Shown: positions 43,604 through 51,998, numbered from the stretch's first letter. The stretch: DNA of 64,000 nucleotides from JANNSX01 sp963741525 (GCA_963741525.1 CAVUIW010000001.1:124001-188000), one strand, 5' to 3'. Program-made: numbers and translations. The notes: a model not told the origin generated them from the sequence alone.

Positions 43604-45410
43604 TGTAGCTCACCTCGTTTGTCAGCGTGCGGGTGACGACTGGGCGACTGCCGAGGCGGACCTGCGACGATGCACCATCCGCCCACGCCAGTGTGTGGAT
43701 CATCCAGTTCTTGTCGTCACGGTCGGGATAGTCCTCCCGGGCGTGCGCCCCGCGGCTCTCCTTGCGATCGAGCGCGCCGGCAACGGTGACCGCAGCCTGG
43801 CCGATCAGGTTATCGTATTCGAGCGTCTCGATAAGATCGGAGTTCCAGATCAGCGAGCGATCCGACACGGCGATGTCGGCACCGCCCTTCCAGACGTCGC
43901 GGATCCGCTGATCGCCCTCGGCCAGCACAGGGCCATCGCGGAACACGGCGCAGTTCGTCTGCATTGTCTTCTGCATCTTGAGCCGCAGCTCGGCCGTACG
44001 CGTGCCGCCTTTCGCATGACGGAAGTGGTCGAGCCGCGCGAGTGCCGCATCGGCGGCGCTATCAGGCAGGTCCGGCATGGCCTTCGCCTTGTCCACCGTC
44101 TCGGCGGCCCGCTGCGCGGCAGCCCGGCCGAACACGACCAGGTCGATGAGCGAATTCGAGCCCAGGCGATTGGCGCCGTGGACCGACACGCAGGCGGCCT
44201 CACCGACCGCCATCAGGCCCGGCACGATCCGCTCCGGATCACCCGCATCGCCACGGATCACCTCGCCCCAATAGTTCGTGGGGATGCCGCCCATGTTGTA
44301 GTGGACGGTCGGCAACACCGGGATCGGCTGACGGCGCAGATCGACACCGGCGAAAATCTTCGCGGACTCCGTAATGCCCGGCAGCCGCTCGGCCAGCACC
44401 TTGGGATCGAGATGATCGAGGTGCAGGAAGATGTGGTCCTTCTCCTTGCCGACGCCGCGTCCCTCTCTGATCTCGATGGTCATCGAGCGGGAGACGACAT
44501 CGCGGGATGCGAGGTCCTTGGCGTGCGGGGCATAGCGCTCCATGAAGCGCTCACCCTCGGCGTTCGTCAGATAGCCGCCCTCGCCGCGCGCGCCCTCGGT
44601 GATGAGCACGCCCGCCCCGTAGACCCCCGTCGGATGAAACTGCACGAACTCCATATCCTGGAGCGGCAGGCCGGCGCGCAGCACCATGGCGTTGCCGTCG
44701 CCGGTGCAGGTGTGGGCGGAGGTGCAAGTGAAATAGGCGCGGCCATAGCCGCCGGTGGCGAGGATCGTGGTCTTGGCTTGGAACAGGTGCAGCGACCCGT
44801 CCTCCTGGCACAGCGCGACGACGCCCCGGCAGGCGCCCTCGCGATCCATGATGAGGTCGAGCGCGAAATACTCGATGAAGAATCGCGTGTCGTAGCGCAA
44901 CGACTGGCCATAGAGCGTGTGGAGCATCGCATGACCGGTCCGGTCAGCGGCGGCGCAGGTGCGCTGTGCCGGCGGTCCCTCGCCGAATTTCGTCGTCATG
45001 CCGCCGAAGGGCCGCTGGTAGATCTTGCCATCCTCGGTGCGGCTGAAGGGCAGACCGAAATGCTCGAGCTCGTAGACGGCGGCCGGCGCGTTGCGGCAGA
45101 GGTACTCGATGGCGTCCTGGTCGCCGAGCCAGTCCGAGCCCTTCACCGTGTCGTACATGTGCCAGCGCCAGTCGTCCGGGCCCATGTTGCCGAGCGCCGC
45201 GGCGATGCCGCCTTGCGCCGCCACCGTGTGCGAGCGCGTCGGAAAGACCTTCGTGATGCAGGCCGTTTTGAGTCCGGCCTGGCTTGCGCCGAGCGTCGCA
45301 CGCAATCCAGCGCCACCCGCGCCTACGACGACGACATCGTAACTGTGGCGGACGATCGGATAGGCGCGGCCGTTCACGGCGGGCGCCGCGCTCTTGGAAT
45401 TGGCAGCCAT
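43578..45410 (-). CDS. sdhA: Succinate dehydrogenase flavoprotein subunit
   Basis: 610 residues, full length. VVVVGAGGAGLRATLGAS is the FAD dinucleotide fold. H61 in TRSHTVAAQGG is the covalent flavin His. The active-site region includes HTCTGDGNAMVLRAG, FVQFHPTGV and the Arg in REGRGVG, and ANRLGSNSLIDLVVFG ends the FAD domain. Starts four bases after the sdhD stop. Oxidises succinate to fumarate in the TCA cycle at the inner face of the cytoplasmic membrane. Confidence 0.96.
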   Translation of the reverse strand: MAANSKSAAPAVNGRAYPIVRHSYDVVVVGAGGAGLRATLGASQAGLKTACITKVFPTRSHTVAAQGGIAAALGNMGPDDWRWHMYDTVKGSDWLGDQDAIEYLCRNAPAAVYELEHFGLPFSRTEDGKIYQRPFGGMTTKFGEGPPAQRTCAAADRTGHAMLHTLYGQSLRYDTRFFIEYFALDLIMDREGACRGVVALCQEDGSLHLFQAKTTILATGGYGRAYFTCTSAHTCTGDGNAMVLRAGLPLQDMEFVQFHPTGVYGAGVLITEGARGEGGYLTNAEGERFMERYAPHAKDLASRDVVSRSMTIEIREGRGVGKEKDHIFLHLDHLDPKVLAERLPGITESAKIFAGVDLRRQPIPVLPTVHYNMGGIPTNYWGEVIRGDAGDPERIVPGLMAVGEAACVSVHGANRLGSNSLIDLVVFGRAAAQRAAETVDKAKAMPDLPDSAADAALARLDHFRHAKGGTRTAELRLKMQKTMQTNCAVFRDGPVLAEGDQRIRDVWKGGADIAVSDRSLIWNSDLIETLEYDNLIGQAAVTVAGALDRKESRGAHAREDYPDRDDKNWMIHTLAWADGASSQVRLGSRPVVTRTLTNEVSYIAPKARVY

Positions 45411-45414
45411 CTGT

Positions 45415-45753
45415 TCAGGCTCCGAAGCTCAATTGATAGATCGCATAGACGGCGGAAAGGGCCATAGCCGCGCAGAACACTGTCGACAGGAGGAGCGCCA
45501 CGGATCTCGCACCCTCCTTCAGGTAGTCGTCGATGATCACCTGCATGCCGAGCCACATGTGCCAGACGCCTACGAGCATGAGCGCCAGCAGAGGCAACCA
45601 GACGACCGGCATCGTGAGCCGCTCCCGCGCCGTCTGATAATCGGCACCGACGAGTGAGACCAAGAGCAGAACAAGAAACAACGTGAGGGGTAAGAGCAAT
45701 ACAGCCGTCAGCCGCTGCCACATAAAATGACGTGAACCCGAATGCGCCGCCAT
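45415..45753 (-). CDS. sdhD: Succinate dehydrogenase membrane anchor subunit
   Basis: 112 residues with three membrane helices (LTAVLLLPLTLFLVLLLVSL, WLPLLALMLVGVWHMWLGMQ, and the last around ALLLSTVFCAAMALSAVYAI). H in GVWHMWLGMQVIIDDY is the heme b ligand, and the DDY next to it is the conserved quinone-site motif. Starts one base after sdhC. Confidence 0.92.
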   Translation of the reverse strand: MAAHSGSRHFMWQRLTAVLLLPLTLFLVLLLVSLVGADYQTARERLTMPVVWLPLLALMLVGVWHMWLGMQVIIDDYLKEGARSVALLLSTVFCAAMALSAVYAIYQLSFGA

Positions 45754-45754
45754 C

Positions 45755-46162
45755 TCAGAGCGCTCCCTTCATCCAATAGCCCGCGACCCAAACCACCATC
45801 GTCAGCGCCGCCGAACCGAGCACCGTCATCCAGCTCAATCGATCGACCGATTCGATATCGAGCGAGCGGCCGGTATCCCAGATCAGATGCCGGACGCCGC
45901 CGAGCGCATGGTGAATAAGCGCCCAGGTGTAACCGAGCAGCACGGCCCGGCCGAGGAAGCTCGACCACAAGCCATTCACATCATCGAAATAGGCCGGCCC
46001 GGAGGCCGCAGCCCAGAGCCACCAGACCAGCAGCACCGTACCGAGATAAAGCGCCCCCCCCGTTATGCGATGCACGATCGACATCACCATGTTGATCTCG
46101 GGCCGGTAGATCTGCAGATGCGGCGAGAGCGGCCGTGGCCGGGACTGGCGCGATCCGCTCAT
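45755..46162 (-). CDS. sdhC: Succinate dehydrogenase cytochrome b556 subunit
   Basis: 135 residues. RPLSPHLQIYRP and MSIVHRITGG are family signatures, with the Ser/Arg quinone contacts. ALIHHALGGVRHLIWD holds the heme His. Three helices. First gene of the sdhC-D-A set; the 158-base gap to moeB on the other strand contains both promoters, though no clear boxes were seen. Confidence 0.94.
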   Translation of the reverse strand: MSGSRQSRPRPLSPHLQIYRPEINMVMSIVHRITGGALYLGTVLLVWWLWAAASGPAYFDDVNGLWSSFLGRAVLLGYTWALIHHALGGVRHLIWDTGRSLDIESVDRLSWMTVLGSAALTMVVWVAGYWMKGAL

Positions 46163-46320
46163 TTAAAGCTCCGTCGTTGTTCTGCCCTACGCCGGACAAG
46201 TGGAATGGGTTTGCTTCTTGATCCGCGACACCTTTACCCCGGCCCGGCCGGGCGCAGCAACCAACCCTGGCGCGGAACGCAAACTGGCACATGGGGGTAT
46301 TCGGGGTGTAAGCTTGCTCA

Positions 46321-47130
46321 ATGCAGTTCTCGAAAGCGGAAATCGACCGGTATAAGCGCCATTTGGTCCTCCATGACGTCGGCGGCCAGGGTCAGCAGAA
46401 GCTCAAAGCGGCGAGGGTCTTGATCATCGGAGCTGGCGGGCTCGGCTCGCCGCTTGCCCTTTATCTTGCGGCGGCCGGCGTCGGCACAATCGGCCTGATC
46501 GACGACGACACCGTCTCGCTCGACAACCTACAGCGTCAGGTCATCCACAGTACGCTGGACGTTGGGCGCCTCAAGGTGGAGAGCGCGCGCGAAGCGATCG
46601 GCCGGCTCAATCCGCATGTCGAGGTTGTCGCCTACCCAGAACGTCTGACCGCGGCTAACGCCATGGAGATCATCGGCCAACACGACTTGGTTGCGGACGG
46701 CTCGGACAATTTCGCGACTCGCTATCTCGTCAACGACGCCTGCTACTTCGCGAAAAAGCCACTCGTCTTCGGCGCGCTTGGCCCCTTCGATGGCCATCTG
46801 ACGACGTTCCGGGCTTTCGAGACCGACGAGACCGGAACGCCGAGACCGAACTATCGGTGCCTATTCCCCGAGCCGCCGCCGCCCGGTCTCGTTCCCAATT
46901 GCTCGGAGGTCGGGATCCTAGGTGCGGTTGCCGGCGTCGTCGGCACACTGATGGCTCAGGAAATTCTCAAAGAAATCATGGGCATCGGCCGCTCAATGAC
47001 CGGCCGGCTCCTCCTCTATGACGCCCGCGACACCCGGTTCGATCAACTGGAGGTTCGTTGGGACCCTGATAACCCCTTGAATGGCCGCAACCCAACAATA
47101 CTTGACCTTGCAGTGCACAATAGAAGTTAG
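46321..47130 (+). CDS. moeB: MoeB/ThiF-family adenylyltransferase
   Basis: 269 residues. IIGAGGLGSPLALYLAAAGV is the nucleotide loop, and DDTVSLDNLQRQVIHS supplies the catalytic Asp and Arg. ADGSDNFATRYLVNDACY and GFDG-like GPFDGHLTTF complete the fold. It activates the C-terminus of MoaD or ThiS by adenylation. The zinc CxxC pairs of E. coli MoeB are altered: the first is N-Y-R-C and the last N-P-L-N. One Cys (VPNCSEVG) remains at the loop. So molybdopterin versus thiamine role is undecided, and zinc binding may be lost. Confidence 0.82.
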   Translation: MQFSKAEIDRYKRHLVLHDVGGQGQQKLKAARVLIIGAGGLGSPLALYLAAAGVGTIGLIDDDTVSLDNLQRQVIHSTLDVGRLKVESAREAIGRLNPHVEVVAYPERLTAANAMEIIGQHDLVADGSDNFATRYLVNDACYFAKKPLVFGALGPFDGHLTTFRAFETDETGTPRPNYRCLFPEPPPPGLVPNCSEVGILGAVAGVVGTLMAQEILKEIMGIGRSMTGRLLLYDARDTRFDQLEVRWDPDNPLNGRNPTILDLAVHNRS

Positions 47131-47434
47131 GGAGTTTTTCTCCAATTGGAACAACAGAACTCTTGTCAGTGCACGTTAACTGCGACATAGTTCCACATAC
47201 GGGCGGCCGATCGGACCCGGCGGAGACCTGAATTCCGCAATGGACAGGCATAGCAGACGGCATAGAGCTTTGACGGCACATCCGCTCTCGCGAATTGCGC
47301 ACCGCTCTCCAGACCATCACCTGTCGGCGGTGCAGTCTATTTCCCCGACCTCTGACATGACTGCCTACATCCGCCCTGGTGTGGTCGCACACCGGGGTTG
47401 TCTTGCAATTGGCTAGGGGAAGGAGCTCATCCTC
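47131..47434 (+). promoter_or_regulatory. Long leader before the cold-shock gene, with a strong hairpin
   Basis: 304 bases without another gene. Close to the coding start, CCCTGGTGTG (47374-47383) pairs with CACACCGGGG (47388-47397) around a GTCG loop, one G-T wobble. The ribosome site GGAAGGAG follows 20 bases later. Long structured leaders are usual for csp genes and can act as RNA thermometers or processing sites. No match to a named Rfam family could be asserted. Confidence 0.5.
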
Positions 47435-47647
47435 ATGCGCCAGAACGGAACCGTGAAGTTCTTCAACACGACCAAAGGCTACGGCTTCATCAGCCCGGAC
47501 GGAGGTGGCAAGGATGTGTTCGTGCACATCACCGCTGTTGAGCGTTCGGGACTGAAGAGCCTTAATGAGGGTCAGCGCATCAGCTTCGAGACCCAACCCG
47601 ATCCGCGCGGCAAGGGCGACAAGGCCGTCGATCTGCAGCCCGCCTGA
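47435..47647 (+). CDS. Cold-shock protein
   Basis: 70 residues, one cold-shock domain. RNP1 KGYGFIS (14-20) and RNP2 VFVHIT (28-33) are intact. Single-stranded nucleic-acid chaperone that melts mRNA structure. Preceded by a 304-base structured leader and followed by a terminator, so monocistronic. It could be a cspA or cspD paralogue; the alphaproteobacterial subtype is not resolved. Confidence 0.95.
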   Translation: MRQNGTVKFFNTTKGYGFISPDGGGKDVFVHITAVERSGLKSLNEGQRISFETQPDPRGKGDKAVDLQPA

Positions 47648-47701
47648 CGATCAGCCGGAACGCCACACCCCAACGCGGCGTCGCTGCATTGTCGAGATTT
47701 G

Positions 47702-47727
47702 AAGCCCGGCGCCCCCGCCGGGCTTTT
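47702..47727 (+). terminator. Rho-independent terminator of the cold-shock gene
   Basis: AGCCCGGC and GCCGGGCT form a perfect 8-bp stem around GCCCCC, followed by a run of six T. It lies 55 bases after the stop and just ahead of the convergent dehydrogenase gene. Confidence 0.93.
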
Positions 47728-47741
47728 TTCTCGCCCATGTG

Positions 47742-48734
47742 TCAGAACATCGCCGGGTGCACGCGATCGGGGGGCGCATGGCCGTCCATGAAGGTCTTGA
47801 TGTTGACGATGACCTTGTCACCCATATCTACCCGGCCTTCCACCGTCGCCGATCCCATATGCGGCAGCACGACAACATTATGGCTGGCGAGCAGCTTCGG
47901 ATTGACGGCGGGCTCATGCTCGAACACGTCGAGGCCGGCGCCGGCGATCTCGCCCGCCTCGATCATGCGGGCCAGCGCATTCTCGTCGATCACTTCGCCG
48001 CGCGCCGTATTCACCACATAAGCGGACGGCTTCAATAGCTTCAGACGGCGCGCTGAGAGAAGATGAAACGTCGCGGGCGTATGCGGGCAATTGACCGAGA
48101 CGATGTCCATGCGCGCCAGCATCTGGTCGAGGCTGTCCCAATATGTCGCCTCGAGTTCGCGCTCGATGTCTTCGGCGACCCGGCGGCGGTTGTGATAGTG
48201 GATCTGCAAGCCGAAGGCCTTGGCCCGGCGAGCAACCGCCCCGCCGATCCGGCCCATGCCGATGATGCCGAGGCGTTTGCCCCAAATACGATGACCGAGC
48301 ATCCAAGTCGGCGACCAGCCTTGCCATTGGGCTTTGGGGCTCTTGAGAAAAGCCGCCCCCTCGGCCAGACGTCGCGGCACGGCCAGGATCAGCGCCATGG
48401 TCATGTCGGCCGTGTCCTCGGTGAGAACGCCAGGTGTGTTCGTGACGATGATGCCGCGGTTGCGGGCCGTATCGAGGTCGATGTTGTCGACGCCGGTGCC
48501 GAAGTTGGCGACAAGCTTAAGTTGGGGCCCCGATTGGGAAAGAATACCGCGGTCGATCCGGTCGGTCACCGTCGGCACAAGCACATCCGCCTGTTTCACC
48601 GCCTCGACGAGTTGCGCCTGCGACATCGGCCGGTCGTCGATGTTGAGGCGCGTGTCGAACAGCTCGCGCATGCGGGTTTCGACCGCATCCGGCAGCTTGC
48701 GCGTGACAATGACGATTGGCTTCTTGGCGGTCAT
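47742..48734 (-). CDS. D-isomer-specific 2-hydroxyacid dehydrogenase (glyoxylate reductase-like)
   Basis: 330 residues. GKRLGIIGMGRIGGAVARRA is the NAD(P) loop. NTARGEVID carries the catalytic Arg, DVFEHEP the Glu and VLPHMGSA the His. VANFGTGVDNIDL is typical of the GyaR/hydroxypyruvate reductase group. It would reduce glyoxylate or hydroxypyruvate, which fits the glyoxylate produced by the ethylmalonyl-CoA pathway, but related dehydrogenases act on other acids. Convergent with the csp gene. Confidence 0.88.
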   Translation of the reverse strand: MTAKKPIVIVTRKLPDAVETRMRELFDTRLNIDDRPMSQAQLVEAVKQADVLVPTVTDRIDRGILSQSGPQLKLVANFGTGVDNIDLDTARNRGIIVTNTPGVLTEDTADMTMALILAVPRRLAEGAAFLKSPKAQWQGWSPTWMLGHRIWGKRLGIIGMGRIGGAVARRAKAFGLQIHYHNRRRVAEDIERELEATYWDSLDQMLARMDIVSVNCPHTPATFHLLSARRLKLLKPSAYVVNTARGEVIDENALARMIEAGEIAGAGLDVFEHEPAVNPKLLASHNVVVLPHMGSATVEGRVDMGDKVIVNIKTFMDGHAPPDRVHPAMF

Positions 48735-48955
48735 GAAGATGTACCCCGGAGCATAGTTCTACAGACCTGCCGCCTCGTCCGACCCCACACTAGAGCCGAA
48801 CCCCTCGCGGGCGGACAACGGCTGACGGACCCTACCTAACAAAGTTGTGCGCCCCTGACAAAGCCAGGCTGTTGGCGAGAGCCAAAACAGGAGCCTTTGG
48901 GACGCCATCATGCTCAGCCCTTGATCGGCCCGGCAAATCGTGATGTTGGACGGAC

Positions 48956-49516
48956 ATGGCCGGAAAGATCCGCATGCCGAGATGGGGTTTCGCAGTCGCC
49001 GTCTGCGCTCTGCTCGGCGCGGGCAGCGTACCCGATCGCAGCCATGCCGACGAACCGGCAGGCGGAAGTGGACTGCCGGTTCCCCGATTCGTCAGCCTCA
49101 AATCCGACAAGGTCAATGTCCGGAAAGGGCCCGGAACGAACTATCCGATCGCCTGGGTGTTCGAGAAGGCCGGGTTGCCGGTCGAGATCGTGCGCGAGTA
49201 CGGCATCTGGCGGCAGGTGCGTGACAGCGACGGCACGCAGGGCTGGGTATTGCAAAACCTCTTATCCGGGCGACGGACCGCCGTCGTGGCGCCTTGGGAG
49301 CGGAAGGGCAAGGGTTCGGTCACCAAATCCAAGCCGACATCGGTTCACACAGATGCTTCGACATTGAGCAGCATAGTTGCCTATGCCGAAGCCGGCTCGC
49401 TCGCCGGACTGATTTCCTGCGACAAAAGCTGGTGCCAGATTTCGATCGCGGAACATCGCGGCTTCATTGAGCAGAAGCGGCTGTGGGGGGTCTACGAGGA
49501 CGAGTCAATCGACTAG
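48956..49516 (+). CDS. SH3-domain secreted protein
   Basis: 186 residues. Signal peptide (WGFAVAVCALLGAGSVP, cleavage near SHADEP). Then two bacterial SH3-like repeats: one from RFVSLKSDKVNVRKGPGTNYPIAW, with the VRKGPG motif typical of SH3_3 domains, and a second from VHTDASTLSSIVAYAEAG to GFIEQKRLWGVY. Such proteins bind cell wall or other proteins in the periplasm. Start ATG 48956 or 48974. Single gene. Confidence 0.83.
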   Translation: MAGKIRMPRWGFAVAVCALLGAGSVPDRSHADEPAGGSGLPVPRFVSLKSDKVNVRKGPGTNYPIAWVFEKAGLPVEIVREYGIWRQVRDSDGTQGWVLQNLLSGRRTAVVAPWERKGKGSVTKSKPTSVHTDASTLSSIVAYAEAGSLAGLISCDKSWCQISIAEHRGFIEQKRLWGVYEDESID

Positions 49517-49653
49517 GCCTGAGGCGTTGGCGTGTATCCAGAATAGTGGGCAATGGTTTTCCGGCGCGATGCACCGCAAACGCTTGAGCAAAGACGCTTG
49601 GCGACCAAGTGGATACTCGTTGGTCGATTTGAAGTACGACAAGCCAAAATCAA

Positions 49654-51123
49654 GGTCGTGTCCCCGCCCGTGGTGTAAGAGCGGCTATCATGGCCTGAGC
49701 ATGAGGTTGGCTCGGGCCGTTGCTCAGACCGCCCCGATGCGGTGCGGCTTCGCCTGTGGATCATCGCCGATCTGAGCGAGCTTTTCCAGGCTCATGTAGC
49801 GGCTGCGCGCGGCTGCCCATTCGTCGTTCTGCTCGAGCAGCATGGCGCCGACGAGACGGACGATCGCCGCCTCGTTGGGGAAGATCGCCACGACGTCGGT
49901 ACGCCGCTTGATCTCGCCGTTGAGCCGTTCGAGCGGATTGGTCGAGTGCAGCTGCGGCCAATGCTCTTTTGGGAAGGCGAGATGCGCGAGCACGTCGTCC
50001 TCCGCCTCGTCCATCAACGCACCAAGCTTCGGAAAGCGCTCGCGCAGCCGATCGGCCACCGCGCGCCATTCTTTGCGTGCCGCCTCCTGTGTCTCCTGCG
50101 TGAAGGCGGTGCGGATCGCGGCCGCCACCATCGCGCGCTGCTTCTTGCCGGCATGCGCCAGCGCGTTCCGCATGAAGTGAACGCGGCAGCGCTGCCAGGT
50201 TGATTGAAGTACCTTCGCCGCCGCTTTCTTCAAGCCCTCATGCGCATCCGAGATCACGAGCTTGACGCCCCGAAGCCCGCGCTGTGTCAGCGAGCGCAGA
50301 AAGTCCGTCCAGAACGGCTCGGCTTCCGACGGGCCGATCTGCATGCCGAGCATCTCGCGTCGCCCGTCCATGTTGACGCCGACAGCGATTATCACGGCAA
50401 CCGAGATGATCCTCCCGGCCTGCCTGACTTTCACATAGGTCGCATCGATCCACAGATACGGCCAGACGCCTTCGATCGGCCGTGACAGGAACGCGTGCAC
50501 GCGCTCGTCGATCTCCTCACACAGCCGGGAGACCTGGCTCTTCGAGATGCCGGTCATCCCCATGGCTTTGACGAGATCATCGACCGATCGCGTCGAGACG
50601 CCGTGCACGTAGGCTTCCTGGATCACGGCGGTGAGCGCCTTTTCGGAAGCCCGGCGCGGCTCCAGGAAGGCTGGGAAGTAGCTGCCTTTGCGAAGCTTGG
50701 GGATCTCCAGCTCGACCGTCCCGGCGCGCGTCTCCCAGCTCCGCTCGCGATAGCCGTTGCGATGGTTGGTGCGAGACGCCGAGCGCTCACCGTGCGCGGC
50801 GCCCGTCAGGCCCACGACCTCCATGTCCATCATGCGGTTGGCGACGTAGGCCATCATCTCCCTGAGGAGATCATCGTCCGAGCCCTTCTCAATGAGGGTC
50901 TTCAGGTTCATTCTGTCGATCGTCATGGTTCGCTCTCCTGGTTGCGTTTTGGACTTCGCAACCCGAGCCAACCTCGATTCGGACCATGACAGCTTCCCCA
51001 CCCGGCGCCGCTGTGGACGCCTTGGGGAAAAGGCTCACGCAGGGTTCCTCTCCGCTCGGCCTACGGCCTCACGCCGACAAACCCCGCTGTCTCCGCTGCT
51101 ACACCACGTCCGGGGACGCCACC
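49654..51123 (-). mobile_element. Intact IS256-family insertion sequence, 1470 bp
   Basis: Terminal inverted repeats start GGTCGTGTCCCCGCCCGTGG (left) and GGTGGCGTCCCCGGACGTGG (right, inverted), and both continue with TGTAnnAGCGG. The element is flanked by a perfect 8-bp duplication AAAATCAA (49646-49653 and 51124-51131). It carries one intact transposase gene on the minus strand. The exact duplication and open transposase point to a recent insertion. Confidence 0.93.
49724..50926 (-). CDS. IS256-family transposase
   Basis: 400 residues, Mutator-type. DDE residues fall in LWIDATYVKVRQAG (Asp), KLVISDAHEGLKKA (Asp) and STNPLERLNGEIKRRTDVVAIFPN (Glu), and the C/D-x2-H element is CRVHFMRN. ATG 50926 follows GGAGAGCGAACC; an upstream in-frame extension to 51001 lies in the element terminus. 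No frameshift, so probably active. Confidence 0.95.
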   Translation of the reverse strand: MTIDRMNLKTLIEKGSDDDLLREMMAYVANRMMDMEVVGLTGAAHGERSASRTNHRNGYRERSWETRAGTVELEIPKLRKGSYFPAFLEPRRASEKALTAVIQEAYVHGVSTRSVDDLVKAMGMTGISKSQVSRLCEEIDERVHAFLSRPIEGVWPYLWIDATYVKVRQAGRIISVAVIIAVGVNMDGRREMLGMQIGPSEAEPFWTDFLRSLTQRGLRGVKLVISDAHEGLKKAAAKVLQSTWQRCRVHFMRNALAHAGKKQRAMVAAAIRTAFTQETQEAARKEWRAVADRLRERFPKLGALMDEAEDDVLAHLAFPKEHWPQLHSTNPLERLNGEIKRRTDVVAIFPNEAAIVRLVGAMLLEQNDEWAAARSRYMSLEKLAQIGDDPQAKPHRIGAV

Positions 51124-51131
51124 AAAATCAA

Positions 51132-51170
51132 AGAGCGCTGATCTCATTCCATCAGATCGGATTGCGCTCT
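51132..51170. repeat. AGAGCGC...GCGCTCT palindromic repeat, copy 2
   Basis: AGAGCGC (51132) pairs with GCGCTCT (51164-51170) and encloses GATCTCATTCCATCAGATCGG, close to copy 1 at 20580. The IS256 right-hand target duplication ends one base before it, so the insertion used this intergenic repeat edge. Confidence 0.65.
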
Positions 51171-51185
51171 GGGCCACTCAACACA

Positions 51186-51605
51186 TCAAGAAATCACCTT
51201 AGCGGCGAGGCGAACGACCACGTCCACGCGGACGACCTCGGTGCCGGCCGGCGGGTTTGGTACGCCGCCGATGACCAGATCGCCTCCAGGCATATCGAGG
51301 ATCTGCCCGTTCCATTCGCAGTAGAAATGATGATGATCAGACGCGTTGGTATCGAAATAGGTCTTCTGGCCGTCTACGGCAAATGACCTAAGCAGACCAG
51401 CTTCGGTGAACTGATGGAGCGTGTTGTAGACGGTCGCCAAGGAGACGAGAATTCCCGCTGCCGACGCCTCCTCGTGAAGCCGTTCGGCTGTCACATGCCG
51501 GTCACCGGCCTGAAACAGCAGCTTCGCCAGGGAAATCCGTTGGCGGGTAGGCCGCAATCCAATCCCGGTCAGGCGATCTTTGATGTCGTGTGCCGTCAGG
51601 TTCAC
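51186..51605 (-). CDS. irr: Iron response regulator Irr (Fur family)
   Basis: 139 residues. GLRPTRQRISLAKLLF and GILVSLATVYNTLHQFTEAG form the winged helix of the Rhizobiales Irr branch. The metal/heme site is H91-H93 in SDHHHFYCEWNG. There is no N-terminal Cys-Pro heme motif, as in the truncated Irr type that uses the His cluster instead. Irr represses or activates iron and heme genes when heme is scarce. GTG 51605 is the start. It is divergent from fabA across a 390-base region with two REP-like hairpins; this neighbourhood is conserved in Rhizobiales. Confidence 0.9.
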   Translation of the reverse strand: MNLTAHDIKDRLTGIGLRPTRQRISLAKLLFQAGDRHVTAERLHEEASAAGILVSLATVYNTLHQFTEAGLLRSFAVDGQKTYFDTNASDHHHFYCEWNGQILDMPGGDLVIGGVPNPPAGTEVVRVDVVVRLAAKVIS

Positions 51606-51697
51606 GTCGCTCTCACTGGTCTGTCGTGGCAGTACCCTGAATACTAGGGTTCACACACAATTCCCGCAAGTCGCCACCACTGCGTCAACGTTGCCTG

Positions 51698-51773
51698 CTC
51701 GTGCGATGGTTCGCAAATGCCGTCTGAGCCCGCCGCATTCCCTTCCGGCATTTGCGAACTTGAATCGCACGAG
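51698..51773. repeat. REP-like nested hairpin C
   Basis: Outer stem CTCGTGCGAT (51698) with ATCGCACGAG (ending 51773). Inner 13-bp stem TTCGCAAATGCCG (51710-51722) with CGGCATTTGCGAA (51746-51758). Same two-level plan and inner AATGCCG/CGGCATT words as hairpins A, B and D. Lies in the irr/fabA control gap. Confidence 0.75.
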
Positions 51774-51789
51774 AAGGCCCATGGTTACT

Positions 51790-51862
51790 CGTGTCCCTCA
51801 TGTCCCGCAAATGCCGAAAATGCCTGCTGCGATCTGGTCGGCATTTGCGGGACGGGACACGA
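51790..51862. repeat. REP-like nested hairpin D
   Basis: Outer GTGTCCC...GGGACAC and inner GTCCCGCAAATGCCGA/TCGGCATTTGCGGGAC. Forms a tandem pair with hairpin C. The outer GTGTCCC words recur in hairpin A, 28 kb away. Confidence 0.75.
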
Positions 51863-51998
51863 CCGGAGCATGAGTGAGCCCAAATAGGGCGATCGAGCGG
51901 TCCGGCGGCCTTTTTGCGGTTGGCTGAGTGTGTTAGGAAGCCCCTGGTTAACGGCGGACCGACGGATAATCGCCGAATTGGGGACTGAGCGTCTAATC

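Noticed and set aside
43443..45467. A 674-codon plus-strand frame over sdhA
   Set aside because: Antisense of sdhA and of the start of the transglutaminase-like gene; composition is that of a reverse frame.
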